DNA from: an uncultured Poribacteria bacterium
GTDB taxonomy: Bacteria > Poribacteria > WGA-4E > WGA-3G
Assembly: GCA_958295855.1 (NCBI GenBank)
Contig: OY282383.1
Location: 1,716,481-1,780,480, forward strand
Direction: 5' to 3'
Length of the DNA stretch: 64,000 nt
Below the pieces are notes generated by a model. The model had not been told where the DNA came from. It worked only from the letters and a program-made list of their open reading frames with translations, and ran no database searches. Below, piece by piece: positions 15,991 to 24,843 of this stretch. Made by a program: the position numbers and the translations under genes. Every line of letters begins with the position of its first letter. Position 1 is the stretch's first letter.

Positions 15991-17235
15991 ATGAATAAAT
16001 CACAGTCCATTTTAGGTTTGACACTTATTGTGTTGTTAATGAAGACGATGCCTGTATTTCCCGAGGAGTTTTCCCCTGTATTTGAGCCCATTGACCCTTA
16101 CTTGGCTACCCCGGCACCCGGCCACATCTACGAGATCCCTGTCGTCATTATAAGATTTTTACCGACTTCAGATGGGGAGAATTTGGATGTATCCAAGGCA
16201 CCCAATTATCGCACCCTCGGTGAAATTTCCTTGGCAGAACTCAAGGCAAGAATTGATGTTTTTGATAAACGGATTAAGTTTATGCTTGAAGAGGGAAGCC
16301 GATTTAGAGGATATAAAAATCCTTCAGTTCCTCCTTCAATAGGCTATCGGGTGGTGGAATATATCACGCTCTATGAACAAACACCACCCGGACCCGTTAT
16401 CCAGCATATAAAGGGATATCCTATCTACGCGCCTGACTTCCATAAGATATTTGATAGATTTAATATGGCACATTATGTCAACCACTTAGCTGTCAAAGAG
16501 ATTTGGATATGGCAGGGCGGGGTTACCCCGGATTTTCCGAGTTATGATGCGAGTCTTCATAAGCCTGAAAATTTCAGAAACTGGGGGGAATCCAACATGT
16601 CAAGCCCTTTGACTGGGGACATTTCCAATAGCAATCGGGATAACACCGATTTACCCATATACAATTCAACCTATACCGTTTATGGACAAAATTTCAGGCG
16701 CACCCAAGCGGAAGCAGTTCATAACCATGGACATCAATTGGAAGCGATATTAAGCCATGTCGACCAGTTGCAACACGGCAATACAGCCCTTTTTTGGAAA
16801 AAATTTGTCGGCCAAGACGAAAATGGGGACTTCATCACCGGGCGTGCCGGCTGGACGCACATGCCGCCGAATACGACGAAGCACTACGATTATACAGGAA
16901 CCCGAACACTTGTCGAAAGCGATATTGAGGACTGGACTCCGGATAACAGCGGTTCAAAAAAATTAGTCAACGTTGATACGTACGGAAATTTGACGTATCC
17001 ATGGCCAGACGCGAATCCTGTCGAGATTCCGCAACGTGTGGAGTCACAGTGGTATATCTATTGGATGCAAAATATGCCGGGGCATGAAAACCGCATCCAG
17101 TACGGGCACAAGGACATCACAAATTGGTGGGTGTTTACCGCGGACTGGGATACGGCGATTTCGTCCGGTGTGCAACTTGTTTCGCAAACCCGGAGTGAAG
17201 TAGGTTTTACGGAGATGAGCGATGAATTTGAATGA
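15991..17235 (+). CDS. Secreted protein of unknown function
   Basis: 414 residues from ATG 15991, which follows GGAAGGTTAGGG; an upstream in-frame ATG at 15964 lacks a signal-peptide fit. The N-terminus MNKSQSILGLTLIVLLMKTM is a signal peptide. The mature part has no repeats or membrane segments. It is rich in aromatic residues and has a His cluster (AEAVHNHGHQLEAILSHVDQ, about 235-254) that could bind metal, plus several Trp-rich stretches near the end (WYIYWMQNMPGHE, NWWVFTADWD). I do not recognise the family. The His-rich stretch hints at a metalloprotein, which is a guess. Confidence 0.65.
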   Translation: MNKSQSILGLTLIVLLMKTMPVFPEEFSPVFEPIDPYLATPAPGHIYEIPVVIIRFLPTSDGENLDVSKAPNYRTLGEISLAELKARIDVFDKRIKFMLEEGSRFRGYKNPSVPPSIGYRVVEYITLYEQTPPGPVIQHIKGYPIYAPDFHKIFDRFNMAHYVNHLAVKEIWIWQGGVTPDFPSYDASLHKPENFRNWGESNMSSPLTGDISNSNRDNTDLPIYNSTYTVYGQNFRRTQAEAVHNHGHQLEAILSHVDQLQHGNTALFWKKFVGQDENGDFITGRAGWTHMPPNTTKHYDYTGTRTLVESDIEDWTPDNSGSKKLVNVDTYGNLTYPWPDANPVEIPQRVESQWYIYWMQNMPGHENRIQYGHKDITNWWVFTADWDTAISSGVQLVSQTRSEVGFTEMSDEFE

Positions 17236-17260
17236 ATATGTCAATTCCAGAAATCCGCGA

Positions 17261-17279
17261 GAATCCGCGATTCAGACAG
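17261..17279 (-). repeat. Dispersed repeat (TGTCTGAATCGCGGATT family)
   Basis: Inverted copy of a 19-nt motif that recurs at about 33523, 35595, 35641 (variant) and 36451, and weakly at 25822. All copies lie between genes. Confidence 0.6.
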
Positions 17280-17307
17280 GAATAATTATGAACCATCCTC
17301 GTTTAAC

Positions 17308-18168
17308 CTATTGCTTCCTAACGAAAAGCGGATTTTCAAGCAGAGATTGCACCTCGTAGATAGAGCCCTTCCGCTCCGCGTGCGGCTCCGGCATCCGCAC
17401 CGGCGCAGCTACCATGCGCGGCTGATTCGTCGGTTCTCCACGGATGATGAAGTCATTAAAGCTATCCCAATCCGGTATCCCTTTCAGGGGCCACGCATCC
17501 ACAGCACAATATTGGAAAAGCAGCAAACGGCGAGGCTTGTCTGAGGTATTCGGGGCAGAGCCGTGCAACGCCCGGACGTGATGAATCGAAATCCCACCCG
17601 CCTTTAATTCAACATGAACAGCACCCTCTGGTGTGAAATCAGGATCGGTCGCCGCGCCCACAAAAGCACCATCTTGGTGGTGATCGAGCGTCGGCCCCTT
17701 GTGGGAACCGGGGAGTATCATCAGTGCACCGTTTTCAATAGTCATATCGTCGATGACGACGCCGACTGCGAGGAGATCATCATTGGTGTGTGGATAAAAT
17801 GCCCAATCCTGATGCCATTCAACCGGGCTGCCAAATGCAGGATATTTCATATTCAGCTTATGTCCATTATACCGAACCCCAGGCCCGATGAGTTGTTCAA
17901 CGATGTCCAGAATCCTGGGGTGTCGCAAAGTCCGCTCATAGACGGTGTGGTAGAGCCCCGGGTTCTTGATGCGGCGTACGCGCGGATTGGCAGGGGTGTG
18001 CCCTGGCTCCAAATCGAAGATGTCGGTATGTTCCGTGACTTCCCTAGATTTTTCAACAAATCCGTCGGTGACTCGGCGGAGATTCGCGACCTCTTCCGCT
18101 GTTAGCACTGCTTCAACGCCGAGGTAGCCGTTTTCGTCATAAAAATCTCGTTGTTCTTGTGTGAGCAT
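17308..18168 (-). CDS. Phytanoyl-CoA dioxygenase (PhyH) family protein
   Basis: 286 residues from ATG 18168, preceded by GGGAGG; the frame upstream to 18240 is part of the neighbouring duplicated segment. Iron ligands are H119-Q-D121 (EWHQDWAFYPH) and H202 (LHGSAPN), with 2-oxoglutarate Arg at about 213-214 (KPRRLLLFQY). LILPGSHKG-type text (MILPGSHKGPT) is present. Fe(II)/2-oxoglutarate oxygenase of unknown substrate. The HQDW and LHGSxPN signatures are closer to the third PhyH (34798-35574) than to the first. Confidence 0.88.
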   Translation of the reverse strand: MLTQEQRDFYDENGYLGVEAVLTAEEVANLRRVTDGFVEKSREVTEHTDIFDLEPGHTPANPRVRRIKNPGLYHTVYERTLRHPRILDIVEQLIGPGVRYNGHKLNMKYPAFGSPVEWHQDWAFYPHTNDDLLAVGVVIDDMTIENGALMILPGSHKGPTLDHHQDGAFVGAATDPDFTPEGAVHVELKAGGISIHHVRALHGSAPNTSDKPRRLLLFQYCAVDAWPLKGIPDWDSFNDFIIRGEPTNQPRMVAAPVRMPEPHAERKGSIYEVQSLLENPLFVRKQ

Positions 18169-18180
18169 TGTGTAATGCCT

Positions 18181-18613
18181 CCCAGACGTAATACTGCTAT
18201 TTGCTGCCTTATCCGCGTAGGGCTTCCGTGAATGCCTCAAGGCTTGGTGTTTTCGGGACTGCGCGCAGCAACTGCTTGAGGCGTTCCAAATCGTCTATGG
18301 TTTCAAGCGTTGGCTTTAGAACTTGTACTGCATCGGACTGGAATCGGTCGCTTAGCAATTCCAGAATGACGTCGATAGCACACTTTTTTTGACCGCGTTC
18401 TAAACCGCGTTCTAAACCGCGTTCTAAACCGCGTTCTAAACCGCGTTCTAAACCGCGTTCCATAGCACGTTCTTCTGCTTCTTGAATATACTCTCGGAAA
18501 AAAGGAGATTCTTGCACAATTCCCTCCGGTAAAGATTGTCTTATCAGTTGCGGATTATAAACTAAACCACCAAAAACGCCTAAAGCCGCTAGCAAAAGAT
18601 TCCGGTCGTGCAC
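18181..18613 (-). pseudogene. Tandem duplicate of the 3' part of the Rpn-like gene
   Basis: An open frame (18209-18613) repeats the C-terminal ~130 residues of the gene at 18644-19576 almost exactly, starting at HDRNLLLAALGVFGG. Non-coding flank is included: the text from CCCAGACGTAATACTGC at 18181 recurs at 18616. It lacks the N-terminal nuclease-like part and any start site, so it is a relic of a ~435-bp tandem duplication. It carries five ERGL units against four in the full gene. Confidence 0.8.
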
Positions 18614-18643
18614 GTCCCAGATGTAATACTGCTATTTGCTGCC

Positions 18644-19576
18644 TTATCCGCGTAGGGCTTCCGTGAATGCCTCAAGGCTTGGTGTTTTCGGGACTGCTCG
18701 CAGCAACTGCTTGAGGCGTTCCAAATCGTCTATGGTTTCAAGCGTTGGCTTTAGAGCTTGTACCGCATCGGCCTGGAACCGGTCGCTTAGCAATTCCAGA
18801 ATGACGTCGATAGCACACTTTTTTTGACCGCGTTCTAAACCGCGTTCTAAACCGCGTTCTAAACCGCGTTCTAAACCGCGTTCCATAGCACGTTCTGCTG
18901 CTTCTTGAATATACTCTCGGAAAAAAGGAGATTCTTGCACAATTCCCTCCGGTAAAGATTGTCTTATCAGTTGCGGATTATAAACTAAACCACCAAAAAC
19001 GCCTAAAGCCGCTAGTAAAACATCCCGGTCGTGCACGTCTACGCGCGCGGTAAATGTCGCGTCAACACACGCCTCTAACCAGCGAACAGGATTCAGCCGC
19101 TCAGGCGGTTTCATCAAGGGCGTAAGCGGCAACAAACCGGGCACCTGAGCCTCCAAAATTGATTGTCCCTCAATTTGAATTAGTCGAATCACCCTATACT
19201 TCAGTTTGTACTCGCACCCATGTCCGACATACTCGTAGTAGCCCGGATCGTTTCTGCCAGCGCGCGGATGCAGATAAAGCACACTACAATAGACGTTCAT
19301 CCTATGTTCCCTGATGAGAAATCCGTTATAGCCTGCGATGCGAAACGGCATCGGTTCCCGGCTGTCATAAGCTTGAACCTCGTTGTGGAGAATAGCGGTT
19401 TCTCCGGGGAACTGCACCTTCAGCGTGCTATCTGTCTGACGCGCCTTAAGTGTGATTTGCTCAGTTGCCAGGTTCTCCAGCACTGTGACGTTTGGATATC
19501 CGAGGATAAGCTCCGCGAAAGGCTCGGTGCACTCAGTGGTTACAAATTTGGCTACATTGTCATAACGTTGTCTCAT
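18644..19576 (-). CDS. Rpn/transposase-like PD-(D/E)XK-fold protein with ERGL repeats
   Basis: 310 residues from ATG 19576. The upstream TTG of the open frame is the promoter -35 box itself, so it is not the start. The N-terminal ~200 residues resemble the Rpn / putative-transposase group common in cyanobacteria and Poribacteria, with LHNEVQAYDS fitting the ExQ/K part of a PD-(D/E)XK nuclease core. A 12-bp tandem repeat encodes ERGL four times plus ERGQ (about residues 234-254), forming a highly charged helix. The C-terminal ~60 residues are a helical DUF4351-like tail. Probable DNA-interacting protein; function unproven. Confidence 0.7.
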   Translation of the reverse strand: MRQRYDNVAKFVTTECTEPFAELILGYPNVTVLENLATEQITLKARQTDSTLKVQFPGETAILHNEVQAYDSREPMPFRIAGYNGFLIREHRMNVYCSVLYLHPRAGRNDPGYYEYVGHGCEYKLKYRVIRLIQIEGQSILEAQVPGLLPLTPLMKPPERLNPVRWLEACVDATFTARVDVHDRDVLLAALGVFGGLVYNPQLIRQSLPEGIVQESPFFREYIQEAAERAMERGLERGLERGLERGLERGQKKCAIDVILELLSDRFQADAVQALKPTLETIDDLERLKQLLRAVPKTPSLEAFTEALRG

Positions 19577-19582
19577 ATAGAT

Positions 19583-19612
19583 AGTATATACCAATGCACT
19601 GGATTCTGTCAA
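19583..19612 (-). promoter_or_regulatory. Promoter giving a likely leaderless mRNA for the Rpn-like gene
   Basis: On the minus strand TTGACA (19612-19607), 18-nt spacer, TATACT (19588-19583), then 6 nt to ATG 19576. Transcription would start at or within 1-2 nt of the ATG, so there is no room for a Shine-Dalgarno site. Confidence 0.6.
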
Positions 19613-19695
19613 CGTTTTTTGTGCCGGTTCTTTAGTTTTCAGTTTTTAGACAGATATTCCAGTCGCAACAAAGTACTCTGTCCTGGCTGAGTGCT

Positions 19696-20847
19696 TCAGA
19701 ATGCGCTCAGCAATTTCTCATAAACGTCCTGCACCTTTTGGACGTGTGTTTGGATACTGAATGCTTCAACGGCTTGCCTTCTCGCGGCACATCCCATCTG
19801 GGCGCAGCGGTTAGGATTTTTGACGAGTTGGACAATTCTGGCTGCGATTGCCTCAACAGGGTGCGCCGGCATAACCCACCCTGTTACGTCATCCACAATC
19901 ATTTCAGACGTACTGCCGATAGAAGTACCAATAACAGGTTTTCCGCTTGCCATTGCCTCTGCGATGACACTGCCCGCCGAGAGTGTGATAAGCAGGTGGA
20001 GTTCCTGCATAACCCTCGGCATATCGGTGCGGTGCCCCGCGAAACAGATTGCCTCGTTCAACTGGTATTTTGCTACCAATTCTCGCACTTCGCGCTGATA
20101 CGTGCGATGCTCCGGCATATCTAGTGCAGCACCGATAATATGAAAACGCACATTCTTGCACTGTGCAAAAACCGCATCGGCTATTTCAACAAACGCTTTT
20201 TGACGTTTGAAGGGTTCAATTCTGCCTACTATCCCGATGATAAATGGGGATGTGGGCCGGCACCGCGAAAATTCTGCCCTTACGGCGGAAGGAACGGACG
20301 AGCACTCTGACATCGTCCCTACAGGGGCCGGTTGAAAGACAGAGAGGTCAACGCAATTTAAGATGACATCAATCTTTTCAGAATGAATACCTGCTTGAAC
20401 CAGTGGGGCTTTACTCTGTTCAGAGATAGCGATGATGCTATCCATCCGGTCAAACCTATATTTTCGTACCTGCGTGGGCGTGAGGATATTCCGCACGTGC
20501 GAAACGACAGGGATTTTTAGATGTTTTCTGATGTACCACACATAAGGATTAAGCCATGAGTCAGAGGTATGTACCAATTGCGTGTGGTGTGCTTTCGCGA
20601 GGGATGCTAATTTTGCGGCGGCACTGTGCCTCGCGATGCGCGATTTCGCCTTTCGCCACGGCGGAAGGTTGAGAATCACCGTGGGGATATCGGCACCCCT
20701 TAATTGTTCAGCGAAAACGCCATCGTCAGGACAGACAACAAGAGGATGATAGCGTTCTCTATTTAGATGGGTGACGAGATAAGCGAGTTGTTTTTCGCCC
20801 CCGCCGATGCTAGAACCACAATGGCTGAGGTAAAGAATGGAAATCAT
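19696..20847 (-). CDS. Glycosyltransferase family 4 (GT-B) protein
   Basis: 383 residues with the GT-B two-domain layout. The N-terminus is ILYLSHCGSSIGGGEKQLAYL (Gly-rich acceptor-side loop), and the C-terminal nucleotide-sugar domain has FIIGIVGRIEPFKRQKAFVE, AICFAGHRTDMP and the retaining-enzyme EX7E region VIAEAMASGKPVIGTSIGS followed by SEMIVDDVTGW. It transfers a sugar from a nucleotide donor to lipid, glycan or small-molecule acceptors; donor and acceptor cannot be told. It stands alone, with no other polysaccharide genes next to it. Confidence 0.88.
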   Translation of the reverse strand: MISILYLSHCGSSIGGGEKQLAYLVTHLNRERYHPLVVCPDDGVFAEQLRGADIPTVILNLPPWRKAKSRIARHSAAAKLASLAKAHHTQLVHTSDSWLNPYVWYIRKHLKIPVVSHVRNILTPTQVRKYRFDRMDSIIAISEQSKAPLVQAGIHSEKIDVILNCVDLSVFQPAPVGTMSECSSVPSAVRAEFSRCRPTSPFIIGIVGRIEPFKRQKAFVEIADAVFAQCKNVRFHIIGAALDMPEHRTYQREVRELVAKYQLNEAICFAGHRTDMPRVMQELHLLITLSAGSVIAEAMASGKPVIGTSIGSTSEMIVDDVTGWVMPAHPVEAIAARIVQLVKNPNRCAQMGCAARRQAVEAFSIQTHVQKVQDVYEKLLSAF

Positions 20848-20867
20848 CTCTTCAAGAGCTCCCCCTC

Positions 20868-21035
20868 AAATCTGACGCGTCTGTGGCCAACTCACACTCG
20901 CATATCGCTGGCGTAAACCTCACACGCCCACGCCACTAATTGGTTGTTAAAACTAGCCCCTCTATTACCAGTGATAAGATTATGCTCGCACCTTGCGCCG
21001 GACATTGCGCCTCTCTGGCCGCCCAAGTCTCACTT
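20868..21035 (-). pseudogene. Decayed fragment of a Uma2/DUF820 gene
   Basis: The minus strand matches, with point changes and small indels, the segment 24340-24475 of the Uma2 gene: CACTAATTGGTTGT, the ACTTCACACxCCxxxGCCAC block and TTGCGCCGGACATTG occur in the same order. Only the N-terminal ~50 codons are represented and the frame is broken. Confidence 0.75.
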
Positions 21036-21058
21036 CTTGTGTCTGTTTGCTGAAAACC

Positions 21059-22054
21059 TTACACAGGAAAATCAAGGTGTTGATCCCGGAAAACTTGGCT
21101 GACGGAGCGATGTTGGTGCACCCTCAGTATAGCTTCGGAGAGTAGGGGGGCAATAGAAAGCACTTTAATTTTTCCATCTAGCTGCTTTTCAGCCGGAATA
21201 GGAATAGTATTCGTGGTGACCACCTCGCGAATTGATGAATGATTGAGCCGCTCAAGCGAGGGACCGACTAACACAGCATGTGCGATGCTCACATAAGCAG
21301 GCTCTGCACCCGCCTCTGCCAACGCCTGCGCTTGCTGGTAAATGCTACCACCGGTCGCGATTTCGTCGTCAATGATAATCGGTGTTTTGCCTTTCACGTC
21401 ACCGACAAGTTCGACGAATTTAACGTCCTGCCCATCAATGCCGGTTCGCCGCTTGTGCATAATGGCTAACGGGAGTCGGAGAATATCGGCGTACTTTTCT
21501 GCCAACTTCGCACGACCGGCATCGGGGGAGACGATTACGCCGTTTTCGACCTGTTTCTCCCGGAAGTAGTTCGCCAAGGTTGTTACAGCCGTTAGGTGAT
21601 CCATGGGAATATCGAAGAAGCCTTGAATCTGCGGAACGTGCAGATCAATAGCCATCACGCGACTCGCACCAGCAGTCGTCAGAAGATTCGCTACCAGCTT
21701 CGCGCTAATCGGCTCCCGTCCTGTCGTTTTGTGATCTTGGCGGGCGTACCCAAAATAGGGAATAATTGCCGTAATTTGCCGTGCTGATGCACGTTTCATC
21801 GCGTCAATGGTGATGAGCAATTCCATCAGGTTCTCGTTGGCAGGCTCGCAGGTCGGCTGAACAAGATAGATATCTGTTCCGCGAATACTCTCCTCAATCT
21901 GAACGCGAGTCTCACTGTTCGGAAATGGGCCGATTGAAATCTTACCGAGTTCAACGCCCAAAATTGCAGCGATTTCCTTGCCTAACGCCGGGTTTGCCCG
22001 CCCGGCGAATAGCCTGAAATCGTTGCTAATTTTCTGGTCAATCAGTGTGGACAT
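21059..22054 (-). CDS. prs: Ribose-phosphate pyrophosphokinase (PRPP synthase)
   Basis: 331 residues; makes PRPP from ribose 5-phosphate and ATP for nucleotide, His, Trp and NAD synthesis. Family marks: FAGRANPALGKEIAAILG, FPNSETRVQI, IPYFGYARQDHKTTGREPISAKLVANLL (ATP loop), DLHVPQIQGFFDIPMDHL, and the flexible loop VIVSPDAGRAKLAEKYA. The PRPP-binding loop reads IIDDEIATGGSI in place of the common DDMIDTAGT, a noticeable variant. Length is slightly above the usual ~315. ATG 22054 follows AAGGAGA. Confidence 0.93.
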   Translation of the reverse strand: MSTLIDQKISNDFRLFAGRANPALGKEIAAILGVELGKISIGPFPNSETRVQIEESIRGTDIYLVQPTCEPANENLMELLITIDAMKRASARQITAIIPYFGYARQDHKTTGREPISAKLVANLLTTAGASRVMAIDLHVPQIQGFFDIPMDHLTAVTTLANYFREKQVENGVIVSPDAGRAKLAEKYADILRLPLAIMHKRRTGIDGQDVKFVELVGDVKGKTPIIIDDEIATGGSIYQQAQALAEAGAEPAYVSIAHAVLVGPSLERLNHSSIREVVTTNTIPIPAEKQLDGKIKVLSIAPLLSEAILRVHQHRSVSQVFRDQHLDFPV

Positions 22055-22086
22055 GCCAAAATCTCCTTATACCAAGTTAGTTTGAT

Positions 22087-22117
22087 TTGTAAGGGCGGTG
22101 CTCTGGCGCCGACCGCC
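22087..22117 (+). repeat. GTAAGGGC-family REP-like repeat
   Basis: TTGTAAGGGCGGTGCTCTGG followed by CGCCGACCGCC; imperfect hairpin in the prs leader region. Same family as 13306, 43832, 43872, 48651 and 59932. Confidence 0.55.
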
Positions 22118-22243
22118 TTTGTGGCGTGAAAAACAATACGAAGTTGTGAACGGAAAGTGAAAAACTTTTTTATTTCTTACATTTGTGCTATGATGCTGTC
22201 GGGCTGCGTTCATTTTTCGTCCTTTGCAGGTTAAGATTGTATT

Positions 22244-23905
22244 TTAAGAAATAAGCGATTCGCCTGTCATCTCAGCAGGTTGCGCTAAACCAAGTAAGCG
22301 GAGGGCTGTAGGGGCAATGTCGGCAAGCTTCCCTCCGGTTCGAAGTGGGCAGCCCTTGAACCGCTCATCTACAACAATGAGGTCAACGTCGTACGTGGTA
22401 TGTGCAGTATGGATACCGCCGGTCTCCGCATCAATCATCTGTTCACAGTTACCGTGGTCTGCGGTGATGATGAGGGCACCTCCCTTTTGTAGAACAGCAT
22501 TGACGATTCTGCCAACGCCACTATCAACAGCCTCAACCGCTAGGATAGCGGCTTCAATCGACCCTGTATGCCCCACCATATCGCCGTTCGCGTAGTTGAG
22601 CACCATCAAATCATATTTGTCAGAAGCAATTCGGCGTAACATCTCCTCCGTCACGCCAAGGGCTGACATTTCAGGCTTCTGATCGTAGGTAGTGACATCG
22701 CGCGGGGATGCGATGATTTGCCGTTCTTCTCCTGGATATGGCGCATCCCGGTAGTCGTTAAAAAAGAAGGTAACGTGCGGGAATTTTTCCGTTTCCGCGC
22801 ATCGGAATTGCGTCAAGCCGGCTTCACTTACGTACGCGCCGAGGGTATTCACCATCTTCGGCGGTTTTTTGATTGCAGCTTCAACCGGAAGCCCCTGCTC
22901 ATACTCTGTCATCGTAACAAACTTAACGTTAGGTTTGCAATTTCGTTTAAAACCCATCTGCCGCGTAACGCCGTCCTTCCCTTCCGCCTCAAATGGAAAT
23001 TCATCAAGACAAAAGGCTTTGGAGAGCTCCCGCGGCCGGTCGCCTCTAAAGTTGTAAAAAATAACAGCATCTCCATCAGAAATCCGGGGGAGCAGTTCGC
23101 CATTTTTATCAACTATCACAGTAGGTTTAACGAACTCATCGCCCTTGCGGTTCGCATCGTCCGGGTGTTTGTAGTAGCGTTGGTACGCCTCTGTTGCGGT
23201 GCTTGCGGGTGTCCCCACACCTTCGGTTAAAAGGCGATAGGCAACTTCAACCCGTTCCCATCTATCATCTCGATCCATCGCATAGTAGCGGCCGACAACG
23301 GAGGCTATTTGTCCAATGCCGGTCTCTTTCAACTTCGCCTCAATCTGCTCGCAAAATTGAATGCCCAAGTCAGGTTGGCAGTCACGTCCATCGCTGAAGT
23401 TGTGAATCAAGACTTGGGGAGGCTTCAGACCTTTCGCCTTGGCGAGTGTGAGAAGTCCGTAGAGGTGCGCCAATGAACTGTGAACACCGGCATCACTTGC
23501 CAAACCCATGAGATGTAAATTCGTTCCGTGCGTTTTGACATGGGCAATCGCGTCTAAAAGCACTTCGTTCTGAGCGAACTCACCGGAGCGAATCATTGTG
23601 TTGATGCGCAAGAGCTCTTGATTCACAACGCGTCCCGCGCCGATGTTCTGATGGCCGACCTCGCTGTTGCCAATCACCCCGGCAGGCAAACCGACATCCT
23701 CACCGGAGGTATGGATGAGGACATTGGGATAGTTTTGCCGCAACCAGTCATCTACGGGGGTTTTTGCGAGGTAAACGGCATTTGCTTTGTGAAATTCAGG
23801 ATACGGGTTATGTCCCCAACCGTCTCGTATGATGAGAACGACAGGGCGTTTCTGTGCCCCTTGCAGGTTTCCGAAACTGGCTCTTAAAACGTGTTGGTTT
23901 GTCAC
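22244..23905 (-). CDS. gpmI: 2,3-bisphosphoglycerate-independent phosphoglycerate mutase
   Basis: 553-residue glycolytic enzyme of the alkaline-phosphatase superfamily that interconverts 3- and 2-phosphoglycerate with two Mn ions. Metal ligand D28 is in LIIRDGWG and the phosphorylated serine S81 in GNSEVGHQNIG. Further signatures are FSDGRDCQPDLG, YYAMDRDDRWERV, FYNFRGDRPRELSKAF, MVLNYANGDMVGHTGS (metal-binding NxDMVGH) and TADHGNCEQM. About 30-40 residues longer than E. coli GpmI, with ~20 extra at the N-terminus. prs follows in the same direction after ~190 nt. Confidence 0.95.
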   Translation of the reverse strand: MTNQHVLRASFGNLQGAQKRPVVLIIRDGWGHNPYPEFHKANAVYLAKTPVDDWLRQNYPNVLIHTSGEDVGLPAGVIGNSEVGHQNIGAGRVVNQELLRINTMIRSGEFAQNEVLLDAIAHVKTHGTNLHLMGLASDAGVHSSLAHLYGLLTLAKAKGLKPPQVLIHNFSDGRDCQPDLGIQFCEQIEAKLKETGIGQIASVVGRYYAMDRDDRWERVEVAYRLLTEGVGTPASTATEAYQRYYKHPDDANRKGDEFVKPTVIVDKNGELLPRISDGDAVIFYNFRGDRPRELSKAFCLDEFPFEAEGKDGVTRQMGFKRNCKPNVKFVTMTEYEQGLPVEAAIKKPPKMVNTLGAYVSEAGLTQFRCAETEKFPHVTFFFNDYRDAPYPGEERQIIASPRDVTTYDQKPEMSALGVTEEMLRRIASDKYDLMVLNYANGDMVGHTGSIEAAILAVEAVDSGVGRIVNAVLQKGGALIITADHGNCEQMIDAETGGIHTAHTTYDVDLIVVDERFKGCPLRTGGKLADIAPTALRLLGLAQPAEMTGESLIS

Positions 23906-23920
23906 GCAAATTCCTTCCTA

Positions 23921-23953
23921 GTTACGGCACAACAGCGTGTGCCTACTACTTTA
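23921..23953 (+). repeat. ACGGCACAAC-family palindromic repeat, copy 1
   Basis: Consensus TTACGGCACAACGGCGTGTG then CCTACTACCTT; GGCACA pairs with TGTGCC. Copies at 23921, 24598, 34649, 42518 (inside coaD) and 62409. Confidence 0.7.
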
Positions 23954-23998
23954 TTGCAAATGTATGTGAAATTCTGTTTTAAACATGCTATCCTATTT

Positions 23999-24577
23999 TT
24001 ATGATGCATCAGGCATGACACGTCTGTAGATGGCACGCAAGGGCACTTCGCATTCAATTGAAGCGAGTGGTAGCACGTTGTCAAGTTCCCGAAATTCTGT
24101 CCGTATCCATCGGGTATCTCGCCGCAGATAACGTTCAACGCACACACGGTTTTGGGAGATGAGAATGTATTCTTGCAAGGATTCCAACTGCTTATAGTGT
24201 TCAAATTTTTCACCCCGGTCATACGCCGCTGTTGTGCGCGAAAGCACCTCGACGACAACAATCGGATTGAGGAGTGTGTCGAAAGTATCATCTTCAAAAC
24301 GCGGTTCATCACAAACGACAACGACATCCGGATAGAAGTAGGAATCTGTTGGGCGAGCTCTAACGCGCATATCGCCGGCGTAGACTTCACACCCCCGTGC
24401 CACTAATTGGTTGTAGAACTGATTTGCTATATTCATGGTAATGAGATTATGTGCGCGGCTTGCGCCGGACATTGTGATTATCTGCCCCTTGATATATTCG
24501 TTTTTAAAAGGTGCCTTGCGTTCCCAAGCGAGGTATGCCTCGGGTGTCAGATATGTTCGTGCAGTAAGCGTTGACAT
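23999..24577 (-). CDS. Uma2 family (DUF820) endonuclease-like protein
   Basis: 192 residues from ATG 24577, chosen because GGAGG lies 5 nt upstream; another ATG is 12 nt further upstream. The fold is PD-(D/E)XK: FYPDVVVVCDEP supplies the PD, and PIVVVEVLSRTTAAYDRGEKFEHYKQL supplies E-x-L and the K region typical of Uma2. SGASRAHNLITMNI is another family mark. Uma2 proteins are widespread and multicopy in cyanobacteria and related bacteria; nuclease activity is predicted, and biological role is unclear. It is flanked on both sides by copies of the same palindromic repeat (23921 and 24598). Confidence 0.85.
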   Translation of the reverse strand: MSTLTARTYLTPEAYLAWERKAPFKNEYIKGQIITMSGASRAHNLITMNIANQFYNQLVARGCEVYAGDMRVRARPTDSYFYPDVVVVCDEPRFEDDTFDTLLNPIVVVEVLSRTTAAYDRGEKFEHYKQLESLQEYILISQNRVCVERYLRRDTRWIRTEFRELDNVLPLASIECEVPLRAIYRRVMPDAS

Positions 24578-24597
24578 GCGTGCCTCCATGAATCTAT

Positions 24598-24629
24598 TTA
24601 CGGCACAACGGAGTGTGCCTACTACCCTT
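24598..24629 (+). repeat. ACGGCACAAC-family palindromic repeat, copy 2
   Basis: Second copy, on the other side of the Uma2 gene, in direct orientation to copy 1. Confidence 0.7.
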
Positions 24630-24819
24630 GTTTTTTGTTAAACTATTTTAACAAATTTTTAAGGAAAAATCAAGATATCATTCAAATCTGTTTTTATCTC
24701 TGTCTTTCTTGGCACTGCACTAAACGTCATTGCATTGATTTTCAATGCGAGACGGCTGCGCATTGGGCGGAATGGATACCCTTCTATTTCTCGAGGGGTG
24801 CCCCTGAGCGGAAAGAAAC

Positions 24820-24843
24820 CCAGGCGGCCCCGGGGCCGCCTGG
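24820..24843 (-). terminator. 24-bp perfect GC-rich palindrome, likely terminator of the LamG gene
   Basis: CCAGGCGGCCCC followed immediately by its inverse complement, then on the minus strand GGTTTCTTT. It lies ~130 nt downstream of the LamG stop. A second small hairpin (AGGGG-TG-CCCCT) adjoins at about 24794-24805. The rest of 24630-24975 shows no gene. Confidence 0.55.

Noticed and set aside
18390..18465. CRISPR-like array at the 12-bp repeats
   Set aside because: The repeats are contiguous, have no spacers, and encode ERGL units in frame.
20848..21058. tRNA or small RNA between the glycosyltransferase and prs
   Set aside because: The segment aligns with the Uma2 gene instead, and no cloverleaf could be drawn.
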